Assembly: GCA_016704325.1 (NCBI GenBank)
Contig: JADJAG010000011.1
Span: 1 to 64,000, forward strand
Source of the DNA: Chitinophagaceae bacterium
GTDB taxonomy: Bacteria; Bacteroidota; Bacteroidia; Chitinophagales; UBA10324
Length of the DNA stretch: 64,000 bases
Reading direction: 5' to 3'
The notes under the pieces are model-generated. The model ran no database searches. It was not told where the DNA came from and was given only the letters and a program-made list of their open reading frames with translations. Position 1 is the first letter of the stretch. The number at the start of each line of letters is the position of its first letter. Made by a program: the position numbers and the translations under genes. This document shows positions 48,801 to 56,549 of the stretch, in pieces.

Positions 48801-48951
48801 TAACCTCAACTAAATATTGAGAAAGTAACCTTGCGGCTTCTCTCTTATCAATTTCGCTTTCTTTTATGTAATAGGTATTTCTATCCAAGTCATTGAGCTT
48901 GGATGAAACTAATTTATTTATGAGTTGTTCATAGAGCCCTAGCGGTGTCAT
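45811..48951 (-). CDS. PLD nuclease-SF2 helicase-DUF3427 protein
   Basis: The product has 1046 residues. An N-terminal helical part (1-140) is followed by a phospholipase-D-type domain (about 140-290). This has HAKAYLFF (223-230) and GSSNISRSAL (241-250), the HxK...GSxN pattern of BfiI-like nucleases without the usual HKD aspartate. The SF2 helicase has AATGTGKT (347-354), DEVHH (442-446), GLTATPERMD (466 on) and QQLGRGLR (643-650). A C-terminal DUF3427 region (about 690-1040) follows. It overlaps the upstream NUDIX gene by 23 bp. It is clearly AT-richer than its neighbours, which suggests transfer. The architecture resembles restriction- and defence-type helicases; function here is inferred. 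Confidence 0.88.
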   Translation of the reverse strand: MTPLGLYEQLINKLVSSKLNDLDRNTYYIKESEIDKREAARLLSQYLVEVIRFALNLISGDDSIEKQIKLSNKLIFLLQTELQDLEFDKDLIDTRAKILSAIFLKTNAGFSDFEKHLKEITPYTRLSQSELFTGNNAGISLESEIKKEILSSDKVNFLVSFIKWTGIRIFEKELFEFTERGGQLKVITTSYMGATDLKAIEYLSTLKNTKIKVSYNTDNERLHAKAYLFFRNTGFHTGYIGSSNISRSALTNGLEWNLKVTTKEVGHIIDKFQKTFETYWQDKDFESFDPTIHTEKLRVALKKERKHERNSSSTYFDIKPFPFQEEILEKLETERIVHRRNKNLVVAATGTGKTVISAFDYKNFKKKYSTAKLLFIAHRKEILQQAQATFQGILKDNNFGELWVDGIEPEKYDYVFASVQTLNNRIDSLMLSEYFYDFIVIDEVHHITATSYRPILFRFKPKILLGLTATPERMDAEDILIDFCDTIAAEIRLPEALNRKLLCPFQYFGITDSVDLSNAQWKNGRYLPSELTRIYTQNDKRTGEIITNLNKYLHDINDVRALCFCITQEHAQFMAEKFSLIGLKAECLISSRNDSREELRRKFLNKEINYLFVVDIFNEGIDIPNVDTVIFLRPTESLTIFLQQLGRGLRLAEGKECLTVLDFVGNSRPEYDFEGKFRALVGKTNTSIQKEIEDDFPHLPLGCTIVLEKKAKDSILQNIRSATLLNINQLLNKIRNYKYQTTLPLSLKNFSNFYHIPLQLIYKKGNWKRLCVLAEQTKDYSKTNENEIYRAISKKWLSCNSNSYFQFILSLAKNDFNIRFSKLNDEEKSMCLMLHYDVWQNAGGFKSLEESIIAIGKNKTLNEEIIEILEILIDKIDFLETEIKLPYSQPLKLHSRYTREQILAAFGFHKFEAKSNKIEGVAFSAEKNTELLFITLNKSEKDFSPTTLYEDFAISETLFHWQSQNAVSPTKGKGLSYINHFKEKKRILLFVREKSTDEYGNAMASIFLGEGRLIEHYGSKPMSIKWELYEPMPPYLWKDSAKMAVG

Positions 48952-49333
48952 AATTTAATTTCAAAAATTCTTCTAAAACAAGAATATCTGCAGTAGCCCA
49001 ATCTAAAAAAATTAATTCTTCTTTTGTCAACCATTTGAAATTTTTATGCTCAGATAAAATAATTTCTCCTGATAAATGTTTTGAAACAAAGGGAATTAGG
49101 TTGATTGTAAGGGTATTATACTCAAAACATTTGGATTCTAATTTTTCTAAAAGTTCAATTTCTAAATTCAACTCTTCTTTTATCTCTCTTAAAATGCAAT
49201 TTTCGGCGGTTTCATGTTTTTCAATTTTGCCACCTGGAAATTCCCACTTCAAGGGCAGATTCATTATTTCACTTCTTTGAGTAACTAAAATTTTATTTTC
49301 TTTCAGAATAATCGCACAAGTAACATCAATCAT
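48929..49333 (-). CDS. NUDIX hydrolase, MutT/8-oxo-dGTPase-like
   Basis: The product has 134 residues. The Nudix box is GGKIEKHETAENCILREIKEELNL (residues 34-57, Gx5Ex7REUxEExGU). It starts MIDVTCAIILKENKILVTQR like MutT. It is the first gene of a two-gene unit with the PLD-helicase and overlaps it by 23 bp, so translation is probably coupled. It could clean oxidised or modified nucleotides, or act on a nucleotide signal of a defence system. Confidence 0.88.
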   Translation of the reverse strand: MIDVTCAIILKENKILVTQRSEIMNLPLKWEFPGGKIEKHETAENCILREIKEELNLEIELLEKLESKCFEYNTLTINLIPFVSKHLSGEIILSEHKNFKWLTKEELIFLDWATADILVLEEFLKLNYDTARAL

Positions 49334-49551
49334 TTAAGGTAATTATCAGGTGACATTTCAGCAAATGTTCTATTAATTCATTCAATCTCTATTCATGCTT
49401 CATTGTGCGTTCTATAAGGGTTACTAATGCTGTGTAATTTTGATTATATATCTTGATCATTAGCTTTAATGGTCAGCATTTTATATCCTATTCAAACTCC
49501 AATTACCAAATAAATATAGGGAATGGAATATACTTTGGATTTGTTGTTAAG

Positions 49552-51324
49552 CTACCTCACCACCACCACCGTCCCCTTCGCCTCAATCCTTTTCTTATTC
49601 CCATCTATCACCACCACCTGGTAAGCATAGGCTCCAAGTGGTACGAGGTTGCCGTTGTCGCGGCCGTCCCAGCCGAAGTCCTGGTCGAGGGAGGTGAAGA
49701 TCTCTTTGCCCCAGCGGTTGTAGACGGAGAAGTTAAAAGCAGTAACACCTTCTACATTTAAAATGGGTTTGAAAATGTTGTTCTGCCCCTGCGGCGAGAA
49801 GGCATTGGGCATATAAATCTGGCTGGGCTGATTGAGGCACAATACATTGGAACGGCTGTGCACCGTATCTACCAGTCCATTGGGAAAGATCATCGAGTCA
49901 ATAGCTACCACATAATAACAGGGCGTGATACTGGGTACGCCTGTTTCCGCATATTCAAAAATGGTTTCATCAAAAGTGGAAACACCGGTGAAGCCGCTGC
50001 CGTCATCACGGTAGACTTCATACGCAGCAACATTTCCATGTTCAAGAAAAGATTCATCCCACTTAAGCAGGAAACTGAGGTCGCTGAAGGCATAACCGCT
50101 GAGCAGCAGACTTTTTCCAATGGAGGAAGTGTCGGTGTTGCCACAACTGTCGGTGGCAACAATGCGGTAGAAATAACTAAGCTGATCGGTAAGTGCCGTG
50201 GTATCCGTGAAGATATTAATTATGGAAAGGTTAGCAGGAGGTATGATTACAGACAATTGCGTGAAGCCGGTGCTGTCGAGGCTGCGCTCGATTTTCATGC
50301 TCAGCAAATCAGCCAGCGGATCCATGGAGTAATAAACATTTACTTGTCCGGGTGCGGCAACGGTTACATTGCGGATGTACAAATCGTTGGCGGACTGCAC
50401 CACATTTAATGTAGAGCACAATTCATTGGAAGTGGAAGTAACTGCGGTAGTACCTTGTGTAGCCACGACGGTGAAGCAGACAAAATCGCCGTCATTTAAA
50501 CCGGTAGCCTGGTAACTCAGCACGTTGGAAGGGAAAGTCTGCAGGAGCACAGGCGGGTTTCCATTTACCGAGACAAACACTTCATACTTATCTACAATTG
50601 GGTTCCAGTGATTATATTGATACCAGTCCAGCGTAACGGTATTGTTACAACGGTTCACATCCTGTTTAAGAAAAATGGTATGCTGCGGCAATACATTGAT
50701 AGGTCCGGTGTTAAAGCAACTGTCGATGGAAGCAAGGGTATAGCTGACAGAGTCAACATTTACAGGAGCGGTAAAATCAGTATAGGTGGTATTGTTTTTC
50801 CCATAGATGGTATCAATCGGAATGTTGTTTCCACTGATAACCCTGTACAGGATGTAACCATAGGTTTCCGGAGAAGCGCCAGGCGTCCAGTTGATTTCGG
50901 CGGCATTATTTTTTACGGTAACGTAGTTGATGATGGGCGGTTCCGGGTCGCTGCTGTCTAAGGTATCGGAAGAAAGTAGCGTCGCTCCCGGGCAATTAAA
51001 GTCGCTGACCATGTAATAGTAGTAGACGATGCTGCTGTTGGTGATGTTATCGTCGTAGGATGTGGCGGCCTGGTTTGTTTCAGTGTAAACGAGGGTATAA
51101 GGTCCGTTGAGGTTGGTGCTCCGGTAAATGTTATAACCGATAAAAGGGCCGCAGCTATTGGTTGTGTTGGTCCAGATGAGGCGCACAAATAAATTGCCGC
51201 TCACAGATACATGAGTTACACAATTCAGCACCGGTGGATTCACCACTTGTGCGAAACCGGAGCTGATCACCAGCAGAAAACAACTGATGAAGAATATTAT
51301 TTTGCTGACATACGGTAGCTTCAT
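49552..51324 (-). CDS. Fibronectin-III-like secreted protein with T9SS type B sorting domain
   Basis: The product has 590 residues. Its signal peptide ends near SGFAQ. About five Fn3-like beta-sandwich repeats lie between residues 30 and 500 (repeated RLIWTNTT, YNIYRS, YYYYMVSD, YRIVATDSCGN patterns). The C-terminal gliding-motility/T9SS type B domain is IYMPNAFSPQGQNNIFKP, FNFSVYNRWGKEIFTS, WDGRDNGNLVPLGAYAYQVVV. Probably exported across the outer membrane and attached to the surface; its ligand is unknown. Confidence 0.88.
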   Translation of the reverse strand: MKLPYVSKIIFFISCFLLVISSGFAQVVNPPVLNCVTHVSVSGNLFVRLIWTNTTNSCGPFIGYNIYRSTNLNGPYTLVYTETNQAATSYDDNITNSSIVYYYYMVSDFNCPGATLLSSDTLDSSDPEPPIINYVTVKNNAAEINWTPGASPETYGYILYRVISGNNIPIDTIYGKNNTTYTDFTAPVNVDSVSYTLASIDSCFNTGPINVLPQHTIFLKQDVNRCNNTVTLDWYQYNHWNPIVDKYEVFVSVNGNPPVLLQTFPSNVLSYQATGLNDGDFVCFTVVATQGTTAVTSTSNELCSTLNVVQSANDLYIRNVTVAAPGQVNVYYSMDPLADLLSMKIERSLDSTGFTQLSVIIPPANLSIINIFTDTTALTDQLSYFYRIVATDSCGNTDTSSIGKSLLLSGYAFSDLSFLLKWDESFLEHGNVAAYEVYRDDGSGFTGVSTFDETIFEYAETGVPSITPCYYVVAIDSMIFPNGLVDTVHSRSNVLCLNQPSQIYMPNAFSPQGQNNIFKPILNVEGVTAFNFSVYNRWGKEIFTSLDQDFGWDGRDNGNLVPLGAYAYQVVVIDGNKKRIEAKGTVVVVR

Positions 51325-51371
51325 GTTTGCCGGCTGACGGGTATTAATTTTTGACGTTTGTTGCGTAGCAG

Positions 51372-52694
51372 TTAAGAAAACTCCACCGGTGCCGTTCCGG
51401 CCTTTGCATACATTGGATTTCCCGCTACCACTTCCAGCAAGTCATCGGTGTTCAGGTATCTGTTGGCCAGTTCCTGCAGGGTGACAGGGGTGATGGTGCG
51501 AATGGTGTCAATCAGGTTGTAGAAGAAATCCTCTTTCAATCCATATACTTCCAAACCGCGCATCACTTCGGCTACACTGAATGCACCATCTACATCCGAC
51601 AGGTACACCCCCAACAAATAATTTTTTACCAGTTGTAATTCTTCCTCCGGCACCGGGTCTGTCCTCAAACGATCCATCTCTGCATATATTTCCTTTACTG
51701 CCTCCCAGGTTACTTCACCACCAACTTCTGTGGTAACATAAAAATGGGCATCGTGAAGATAAGAAGAGATGGAGGAATGAATGCCGTAGCAATACCCTTT
51801 ATCTTCACGCAGGTTTTGCATCAGCCTGCTTCCGAAGTAACCACCGAGAATGGTATTCAGTACGCGTAAAGCAGGATAGTCGGGGTGGAGTTTGTTCACC
51901 AGCATCTTACCGATGCGGATACCTGATTGCACAGCATCTTTTTTCTCGGCGAATAGTTTCCCGCCGCCGGTAACATCTATTGAATGTATGAATGGCTTGC
52001 TTTCCTTCTTCGTAATCACTGTTTTCCCGAAATAGGTTTCCAGCAACGAAAGCAGGTGGCTGGTTACTTTTCCCGCAACAATAATTTTAAACCCGCCATT
52101 TTGGTATTGCGAAGTATGAAATGATTTCAGGATACTGCTGTCTATCTGATCATAATCTTCCGGTGAGGTGGTATAACCTGCCGGATAGTTAGCACTGTAT
52201 AGCTGTTCGTTAAAAGTTTTATGAGCGAGGAAATCCACTTTCTGCAGGTTCACCAGCAATCGTTGCTTGCTGTTTTGTATGTAGGTGGCAAGTTCCTTAT
52301 CAGGAAAGGCGGCTTCATAGATCACTTCATGCAATAAAGGCACGAGGTGATCGAGGTGTTTGTTTAGGGAAAAAAGCGTAAGCTGCCCGTAGTCTATGGT
52401 TGCATCGGCGCCGATGCTGGCACCATAAAACTCAATGGCCTCTGCGACCTGTTGTGCTGATTTACGGTTAGTGCCTTCCATCATCAGTTTGCTGGTGGTG
52501 GCAGCTACTGCACGCTGTGGTTCCTGCCAGCGGCCCGCATCGAAGATGAGTTCTACCTTAGAAACTTCCTGGCTGCCTGCATTGATGATCAATACCGGAA
52601 TGCCATTGCTCAACTGCAACCGCTCAATAGCTGGAAGCCTGATTGCACTAATCTCCCGTAATGGCGGCGCCACGGTTCTGTCGGTTTGGTTCAT
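51372..52694 (-). CDS. M16-family protein lacking the zinc motif
   Basis: The product has 440 residues of M16 fold (two homologous halves). The catalytic HxxEH is missing: the position reads VAATTSKLMMEGTNRKSAQQ. The C-terminal substrate-binding Arg-Tyr region GGYFGSRLMQNLREDKGYCYGIHSS is kept. This matches the non-catalytic partner of heterodimeric M16 peptidases. No catalytic partner is present in the window, although one usually sits next door. No signal peptide is evident. Confidence 0.85.
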   Translation of the reverse strand: MNQTDRTVAPPLREISAIRLPAIERLQLSNGIPVLIINAGSQEVSKVELIFDAGRWQEPQRAVAATTSKLMMEGTNRKSAQQVAEAIEFYGASIGADATIDYGQLTLFSLNKHLDHLVPLLHEVIYEAAFPDKELATYIQNSKQRLLVNLQKVDFLAHKTFNEQLYSANYPAGYTTSPEDYDQIDSSILKSFHTSQYQNGGFKIIVAGKVTSHLLSLLETYFGKTVITKKESKPFIHSIDVTGGGKLFAEKKDAVQSGIRIGKMLVNKLHPDYPALRVLNTILGGYFGSRLMQNLREDKGYCYGIHSSISSYLHDAHFYVTTEVGGEVTWEAVKEIYAEMDRLRTDPVPEEELQLVKNYLLGVYLSDVDGAFSVAEVMRGLEVYGLKEDFFYNLIDTIRTITPVTLQELANRYLNTDDLLEVVAGNPMYAKAGTAPVEFS

Positions 52695-52745
52695 AGTGGG
52701 TAAAAATACAAAAAATGCATAGGTGGGTGATGCGGGGATAGGGAT

Positions 52746-52942
52746 GGGTGTACGACAATTCGGTCATCTTGTCAAGCAATGGTTGGTGGGTTAAATGGTT
52801 AAATGGCTAAATTGTTAAATTGTTAAATTGTTAAATTGTTGCGGCGAAGCCGATTACTTGCTATTCTGTAATCATTACTCTGCTTTACTCACTTACTCAA
52901 TACTCTATACTCAATAATCTATATTCAATTTGTCGTACACCC
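52746..52942. mobile_element. MITE-like family 1, copy D (plus an adjoining partial copy)
   Basis: The ends are GGGTGTACGACAATTCGG and TTTGTCGTACACCC. The interior is near identical to copy B (CATCTTGTCAAGCAATGG, TTGTTGCGGCGAAGCCGATTA). The flanks match poorly (ATAGGGAT against AATGGATC). A second partial left end, GGTGTACGAGAATTTG (52951 on) with ACTCAATTCTCAAC, follows to about 53027. There is no gene in 52695-53033. Confidence 0.75.
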
Positions 52943-53033
52943 AATGGATCGGTGTACGAGAATTTGAATATTGAAAATTGAGTGTTGAACTACTCACTAC
53001 TCAATTCTCAACACTCAATACTAGTCTGCATGC

Positions 53034-53064
53034 AAAAAAAATCCTCTCCGTAACAGGAGAGGAT
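53034..53064 (-). terminator. Rho-independent terminator
   Basis: The stem ATCCTCTCC/GGAGAGGAT (53041-53049 with 53056-53064, perfect 9 bp, loop of 6) is followed on the minus strand by a run of seven T (AAAAAAA at 53034-53040). It ends the transcript of the small secreted protein at 53088. Confidence 0.85.
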
Positions 53065-53087
53065 TCCATTTTTTTGAAGACACTTTT

Positions 53088-53360
53088 CTATTTCGGAGCA
53101 CCACCATTCGAAACCGCTAACCTGGTCTTTATGGCATCCGTTTGACTGCATGAAACAGAACTTTGAATAGAAGCCTGCTTAATTTCTACCTGTGGCTTGG
53201 TTTCAGTGGACGGTTCTTTCTTCTTCTGCTCTGTTGAAGAAGGAACTGTCCTAACCCGGTAAGATGCAAAAGCAGCTGTATCAGCAAGTAAAAATTCATT
53301 TACCATTGAAAAGACTGCAAAGAGCATGGCAGTCATCAAAATTGTCTTAATGGATTTCAT
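53088..53360 (-). CDS. Small secreted protein, unknown
   Basis: The product has 90 residues. The signal-like start is MKSIKTILMTAMLFAVFSMVNEFLLAD. The rest is polar, Lys/Glu/Thr-rich, with one Cys (SVSCSQTDAIKTRLAVSNG). No family recognised. It is one of three small secreted proteins in a row on this strand, closed by its own terminator. Confidence 0.6.
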   Translation of the reverse strand: MKSIKTILMTAMLFAVFSMVNEFLLADTAAFASYRVRTVPSSTEQKKKEPSTETKPQVEIKQASIQSSVSCSQTDAIKTRLAVSNGGAPK

Positions 53361-53516
53361 GGATTGATTTTATTGAAGACGATTAAAACGGATGAAAAGT
53401 TACAAACTAACTTTGAAAGGATATGCAATTTTAACTAGATATTAACTAATTCACAAAATCATGACAAAATCAATAAACGCTTCGAACTTGTATTTAGTCT
53501 CTTAAATCAGCCAGAT

Positions 53517-53553
53517 TAAAAAAAGGAAGGCGGGCTCTTCCATTCCCGCCTTC
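53517..53553 (-). terminator. Rho-independent terminator
   Basis: The stem GAAGGCGGG/CCCGCCTTC (53526-53534 with 53545-53553, perfect, loop of 10) is followed on the minus strand by a T run (AAAAA... at 53517-53524). It lies 16 bp after the stop of the gene at 53570. Confidence 0.85.
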
Positions 53554-53569
53554 ACCCCGTCGGTTGGCT

Positions 53570-53863
53570 TCACTTTGATCCGGTTTCCCTGGATCGTGCA
53601 GCTGCAACCGATTCTTTTTCAAGCCTGTGAAGGTCTAACCTGCCTTCGATAATCGCTGCGATAAACAAAAACGGTTTTATGCCCGATATCGCTTCTGTTT
53701 CCATCTGAATCTTATCAAGCATGCTGCAATCTGTTACCAATGTTGCATCATACCTTGCTTCCTGCGAAATCGCACGGTGACCTGTTGTACTCAATTCCTG
53801 AGCGGAAAGATTACCTGCAGTAAAGAGCAGTATGGCTAGTGAGAGGATGGCTATTGTTTTCAT
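53570..53863 (-). CDS. Small secreted protein, unknown
   Basis: The product has 97 residues. A clear signal peptide (MKTIAILSLAILLFTAGNLSAQE) is followed by HRAISQEARYDATLVTDCSMLDKIQMETEAIS. Its design is like that of its two neighbours (leader plus short polar mature part). No family recognised. It has its own terminator. Confidence 0.6.
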   Translation of the reverse strand: MKTIAILSLAILLFTAGNLSAQELSTTGHRAISQEARYDATLVTDCSMLDKIQMETEAISGIKPFLFIAAIIEGRLDLHRLEKESVAAARSRETGSK

Positions 53864-53902
53864 TTTGTTTGCGTTTGATCCTGTTTATGGAAACTATTTA
53901 CA

Positions 53903-54259
53903 CTATTGCAACACCGTAGCTGAAGCGGTATCTATGCGGCTCTTCAATTGGTTAGCAACACCATGTAATGAAACAACCTGGATGCTATCAGTCTCTGACT
54001 GAATACTGTTCATCATGGCATGTTCTTCCTGTTTAACGACTACTTTCTTGCTCACCTGCTCATGCAGCAACCCTGTTTCATGTACAGTCAGGTTTTCACT
54101 TTCCAATTGCAACTGATCGAGCAGTTGATACTGTTGTACCGCGGCATTCACGTTTGCTGAAGCAGGGCAGCAGTTGCTGTTTGTTTCTACGTTGTCGGCG
54201 AAAACGGAATAAGCGCTAAATTGAAGAAGGCTTAGGAGAAGAAGGGTGATTGATTTCAT
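53903..54259 (-). CDS. Small secreted protein, unknown
   Basis: The product has 118 residues. A signal peptide (MKSITLLLLSLLQFSAYSVFAD) is followed by SNCCPASANVNAAVQQYQLLDQLQLESENL. It shares LDQLQLESE with LDKIQMETE in the next gene, so the two may be paralogs. It follows the PspC gene by 45 bp and may be co-transcribed with it. Confidence 0.6.
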   Translation of the reverse strand: MKSITLLLLSLLQFSAYSVFADNVETNSNCCPASANVNAAVQQYQLLDQLQLESENLTVHETGLLHEQVSKKVVVKQEEHAMMNSIQSETDSIQVVSLHGVANQLKSRIDTASATVLQ

Positions 54260-54304
54260 GGCTTGATTTTTTTAGAGTTTGAAAGTGTCGTTAGCGTGAT
54301 GTAG

Positions 54305-55969
54305 TTAAAGGTTTTTTATTTCTATGCCGCTGGAATCGATGCGGATTTTCATGTCTTCGTGTTCATTGTCATCTTTGTCGCTGATTCCCGGACATTGGTT
54401 ACACTCAAGACCATCTTTTGTCATTTTCCATTCATGGCCCAGCATATCCCAATCCCACGTATCTGTTACATTGGATACATCACTCAGCATGCCATCCAGT
54501 GATTTATCAAGTACCACCGATTTACCCACCGGAACCTTGAGCAATACCTTAATATGCTGCCCGCGATATTTTGATGATGTGCTGATGTTAAACTGCTCGG
54601 GAAGCATCAGTGCAGAATCTTTTACAACATAATTGTAAGAGATTGATTCTGCCAGGTCTTTGGCCTCGTCATATGTTCTTCCGCGGGAGTACCTTGTAAT
54701 AATTACGTAGGTTGAATCATTCTCACTCTGCTCAATATCCAGGTCAACCACCCTGTTTACTACTGAATCTGCATTATCATCCAGTATAAACAAGTCGCCG
54801 AAACGAACGATCTCATCGTTGTTGGAATCATATTCTACAGACTCAGGTGTGGTTTGCAGAAAGATCCTGTTGCCGGGCATATTGGTGACCATACTGCTTT
54901 GCTTGATGGTTGCAGAACGCTGGTATTCGCTGGCGATTCTAACACCTGTAAGCACACAGATCGCAATACCTACTAACCATAAGCCGGCCATCACTGCGCC
55001 AATCATTCTGAGATTAAGTTTCACCTTGAATAGGATCTTTAATCCGTTTAAGAGCAACAAGGTGAACGGGATGCCGATGGCCAGGATGCCACCAAATACC
55101 AGCCACCAAAGCTGTGAATTGGTGAGGACCATAGCGGTTATTTCATGTGGTACGGCAAAGCTGAAGAGACCAACACCGCTGAAGATGGCAATAGTTAGTC
55201 CGACTAATACTGCAATGCTGACTATGGTAATCACGATTCCGAATACGCCGGCGATAAACTTTCCGAATGCCCTCACGATGTCCCCGATGAAATCACCTAC
55301 CTTTTGAGTTGAGGAACGCACTCTTCTATTCATATTATCTGATGTCAGCTCGCCGGCTAAGACCTCCCCCCGCTTTTTCAGGTTTTCCATTTCTTCACGA
55401 ACATTCTTTTCAATGGTAGCTACATTCACGCGTTCAGCACGCATATGCAGTTTGTCGGAAGTGGTCTTTGCCTCCGGGATAATAAACCACAGTATGATAT
55501 AGAGTAATAATCCCGTTCCGGCGAAAATCAGTGAGAAAGCAAAAGCAAGACGCAGCCAGATCGGATCAATATCAAAGTAGGCACTGATTCCTGAACAAAC
55601 GCCGCCGAGTACTTTATCGTCCGGATTGCGGAAGAAACGTTTGCGGTTGGCTTCGAAGTAAACAGTCTGATCGCTTTTTGCACTTGACTTCTGATCTTCC
55701 TCTTCATTACCAGGAAGTTCTTCCGGCTTGCCCATGGCTTCAATTACTACATTGACATCGGCTGCCATAATTACTTTATTGACATCGGCGTTGCGCTCGG
55801 CAAACATTTCAGCCAGGCGACTTTCTATATCGGCGATGATTTCTTCTTTTCCCTGTGTGGTTGAAAAATGAGCTTTGAGTTTCTCCAGGTATTTCTTCAA
55901 CAGCTCATATGCATTTTCATCAATGTGAAAAACTATTCCACTGAGGTTGATGGTGACGGTTTTATTCAT
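54305..55969 (-). CDS. PspC-domain membrane protein
   Basis: The product has 554 residues. The N-terminal cytoplasmic part begins MNKTVTINLSGIVFHIDENAYELLKKYLEKLKAHF, the usual lead of Bacteroidota PspC proteins. The PspC domain is at about 110-170 (KRFFRNPDDKVLGGVCSGISAYFDIDPIWLRLAFAFSLIFAGTG). Several further membrane helices (about 225-355) and a beta-rich C-terminal part (about 360-540) follow. It probably senses envelope stress. Its start overlaps the end of the PadR gene by 8 bp. Confidence 0.88.
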   Translation of the reverse strand: MNKTVTINLSGIVFHIDENAYELLKKYLEKLKAHFSTTQGKEEIIADIESRLAEMFAERNADVNKVIMAADVNVVIEAMGKPEELPGNEEEDQKSSAKSDQTVYFEANRKRFFRNPDDKVLGGVCSGISAYFDIDPIWLRLAFAFSLIFAGTGLLLYIILWFIIPEAKTTSDKLHMRAERVNVATIEKNVREEMENLKKRGEVLAGELTSDNMNRRVRSSTQKVGDFIGDIVRAFGKFIAGVFGIVITIVSIAVLVGLTIAIFSGVGLFSFAVPHEITAMVLTNSQLWWLVFGGILAIGIPFTLLLLNGLKILFKVKLNLRMIGAVMAGLWLVGIAICVLTGVRIASEYQRSATIKQSSMVTNMPGNRIFLQTTPESVEYDSNNDEIVRFGDLFILDDNADSVVNRVVDLDIEQSENDSTYVIITRYSRGRTYDEAKDLAESISYNYVVKDSALMLPEQFNISTSSKYRGQHIKVLLKVPVGKSVVLDKSLDGMLSDVSNVTDTWDWDMLGHEWKMTKDGLECNQCPGISDKDDNEHEDMKIRIDSSGIEIKNL

Positions 55970-56342
55970 TGTTTGATTCGATTTGTGTGATTTGAGAAGA
56001 TGGGGTTATTTCTGACTTTTGGGTGGTAAGGTCTACGGCTTTTACCAGTTCGTCCCAGGTTTTTCGAAGCTCCTCGAGAAACTTTTCACCGAGGCCGGTG
56101 AGCTTGTAGTATTTCCTGGGCGGACCGGATTTGGATTCAACCCATTGGTAGCTGAGGTAGCCGTCGTTCTTGAGACGGGTAAGTAGTGGATACAGCGTTC
56201 CTTCCACCACGATCAGTTTAGCCCTCTTCATACGATCAAGAATCTCCGAAGCGTAGCATTCTTCATCATTACCGATGATGGAAAGAATGCAAAACTCGAG
56301 GATGCCTTTTCGCATTTGGGCTTGTGTGTTCTCGATGTTCAT
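55962..56342 (-). CDS. PadR-family transcriptional regulator
   Basis: The product has 126 residues from MNIENTQAQMRKGILEFCILSII (56342); a longer frame from 56411 has an unrelated leader. The winged helix is ASEILDRMKRAKLIVVEGTLYPLLTRLKNDGYLSYQW with YYKLTGLGEKFLEEL. PadR regulators usually repress their own operon and a neighbouring membrane protein gene. Here that is PspC, with which it overlaps. Confidence 0.9.
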   Translation of the reverse strand: MNIENTQAQMRKGILEFCILSIIGNDEECYASEILDRMKRAKLIVVEGTLYPLLTRLKNDGYLSYQWVESKSGPPRKYYKLTGLGEKFLEELRKTWDELVKAVDLTTQKSEITPSSQITQIESNNE

Positions 56343-56459
56343 GGTATTAACTTGTTTTTGACAAAGCAAAGATATATGCAGTGTTTGGTATTTTGTATCA
56401 CATAGTACCATTTATTTTTCAAAACATGTCATAACTTATTGATTATGAGGAAATAAATT

Positions 56460-56488
56460 TTTAGTACTTGGTAATGAAAAGTACTAAA
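56460..56488. promoter_or_regulatory. Perfect dyad upstream of padR-pspC, candidate operator
   Basis: The arms TTTAGTACTT and AAGTACTAAA (56460-56469 and 56479-56488) are separated by 9 bp. It lies about 120 bp upstream of the PadR start. A second motif, TAGTACC with GGTATTTTG, sits closer (about 56383-56411). Dyads of this kind fit a dimeric winged-helix repressor, but binding is not shown. Confidence 0.5.
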
Positions 56489-56549
56489 TGCGTCGTATTT
56501 AAATCTATTTGCTTTCAAATTTTGTGTGGAAAGTATGGATTGAGTGAAG

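Noticed and set aside
54819..55307. 162-codon plus-strand open frame
   Set aside because: It is antisense to the membrane part of the PspC protein, which has clear domain support.
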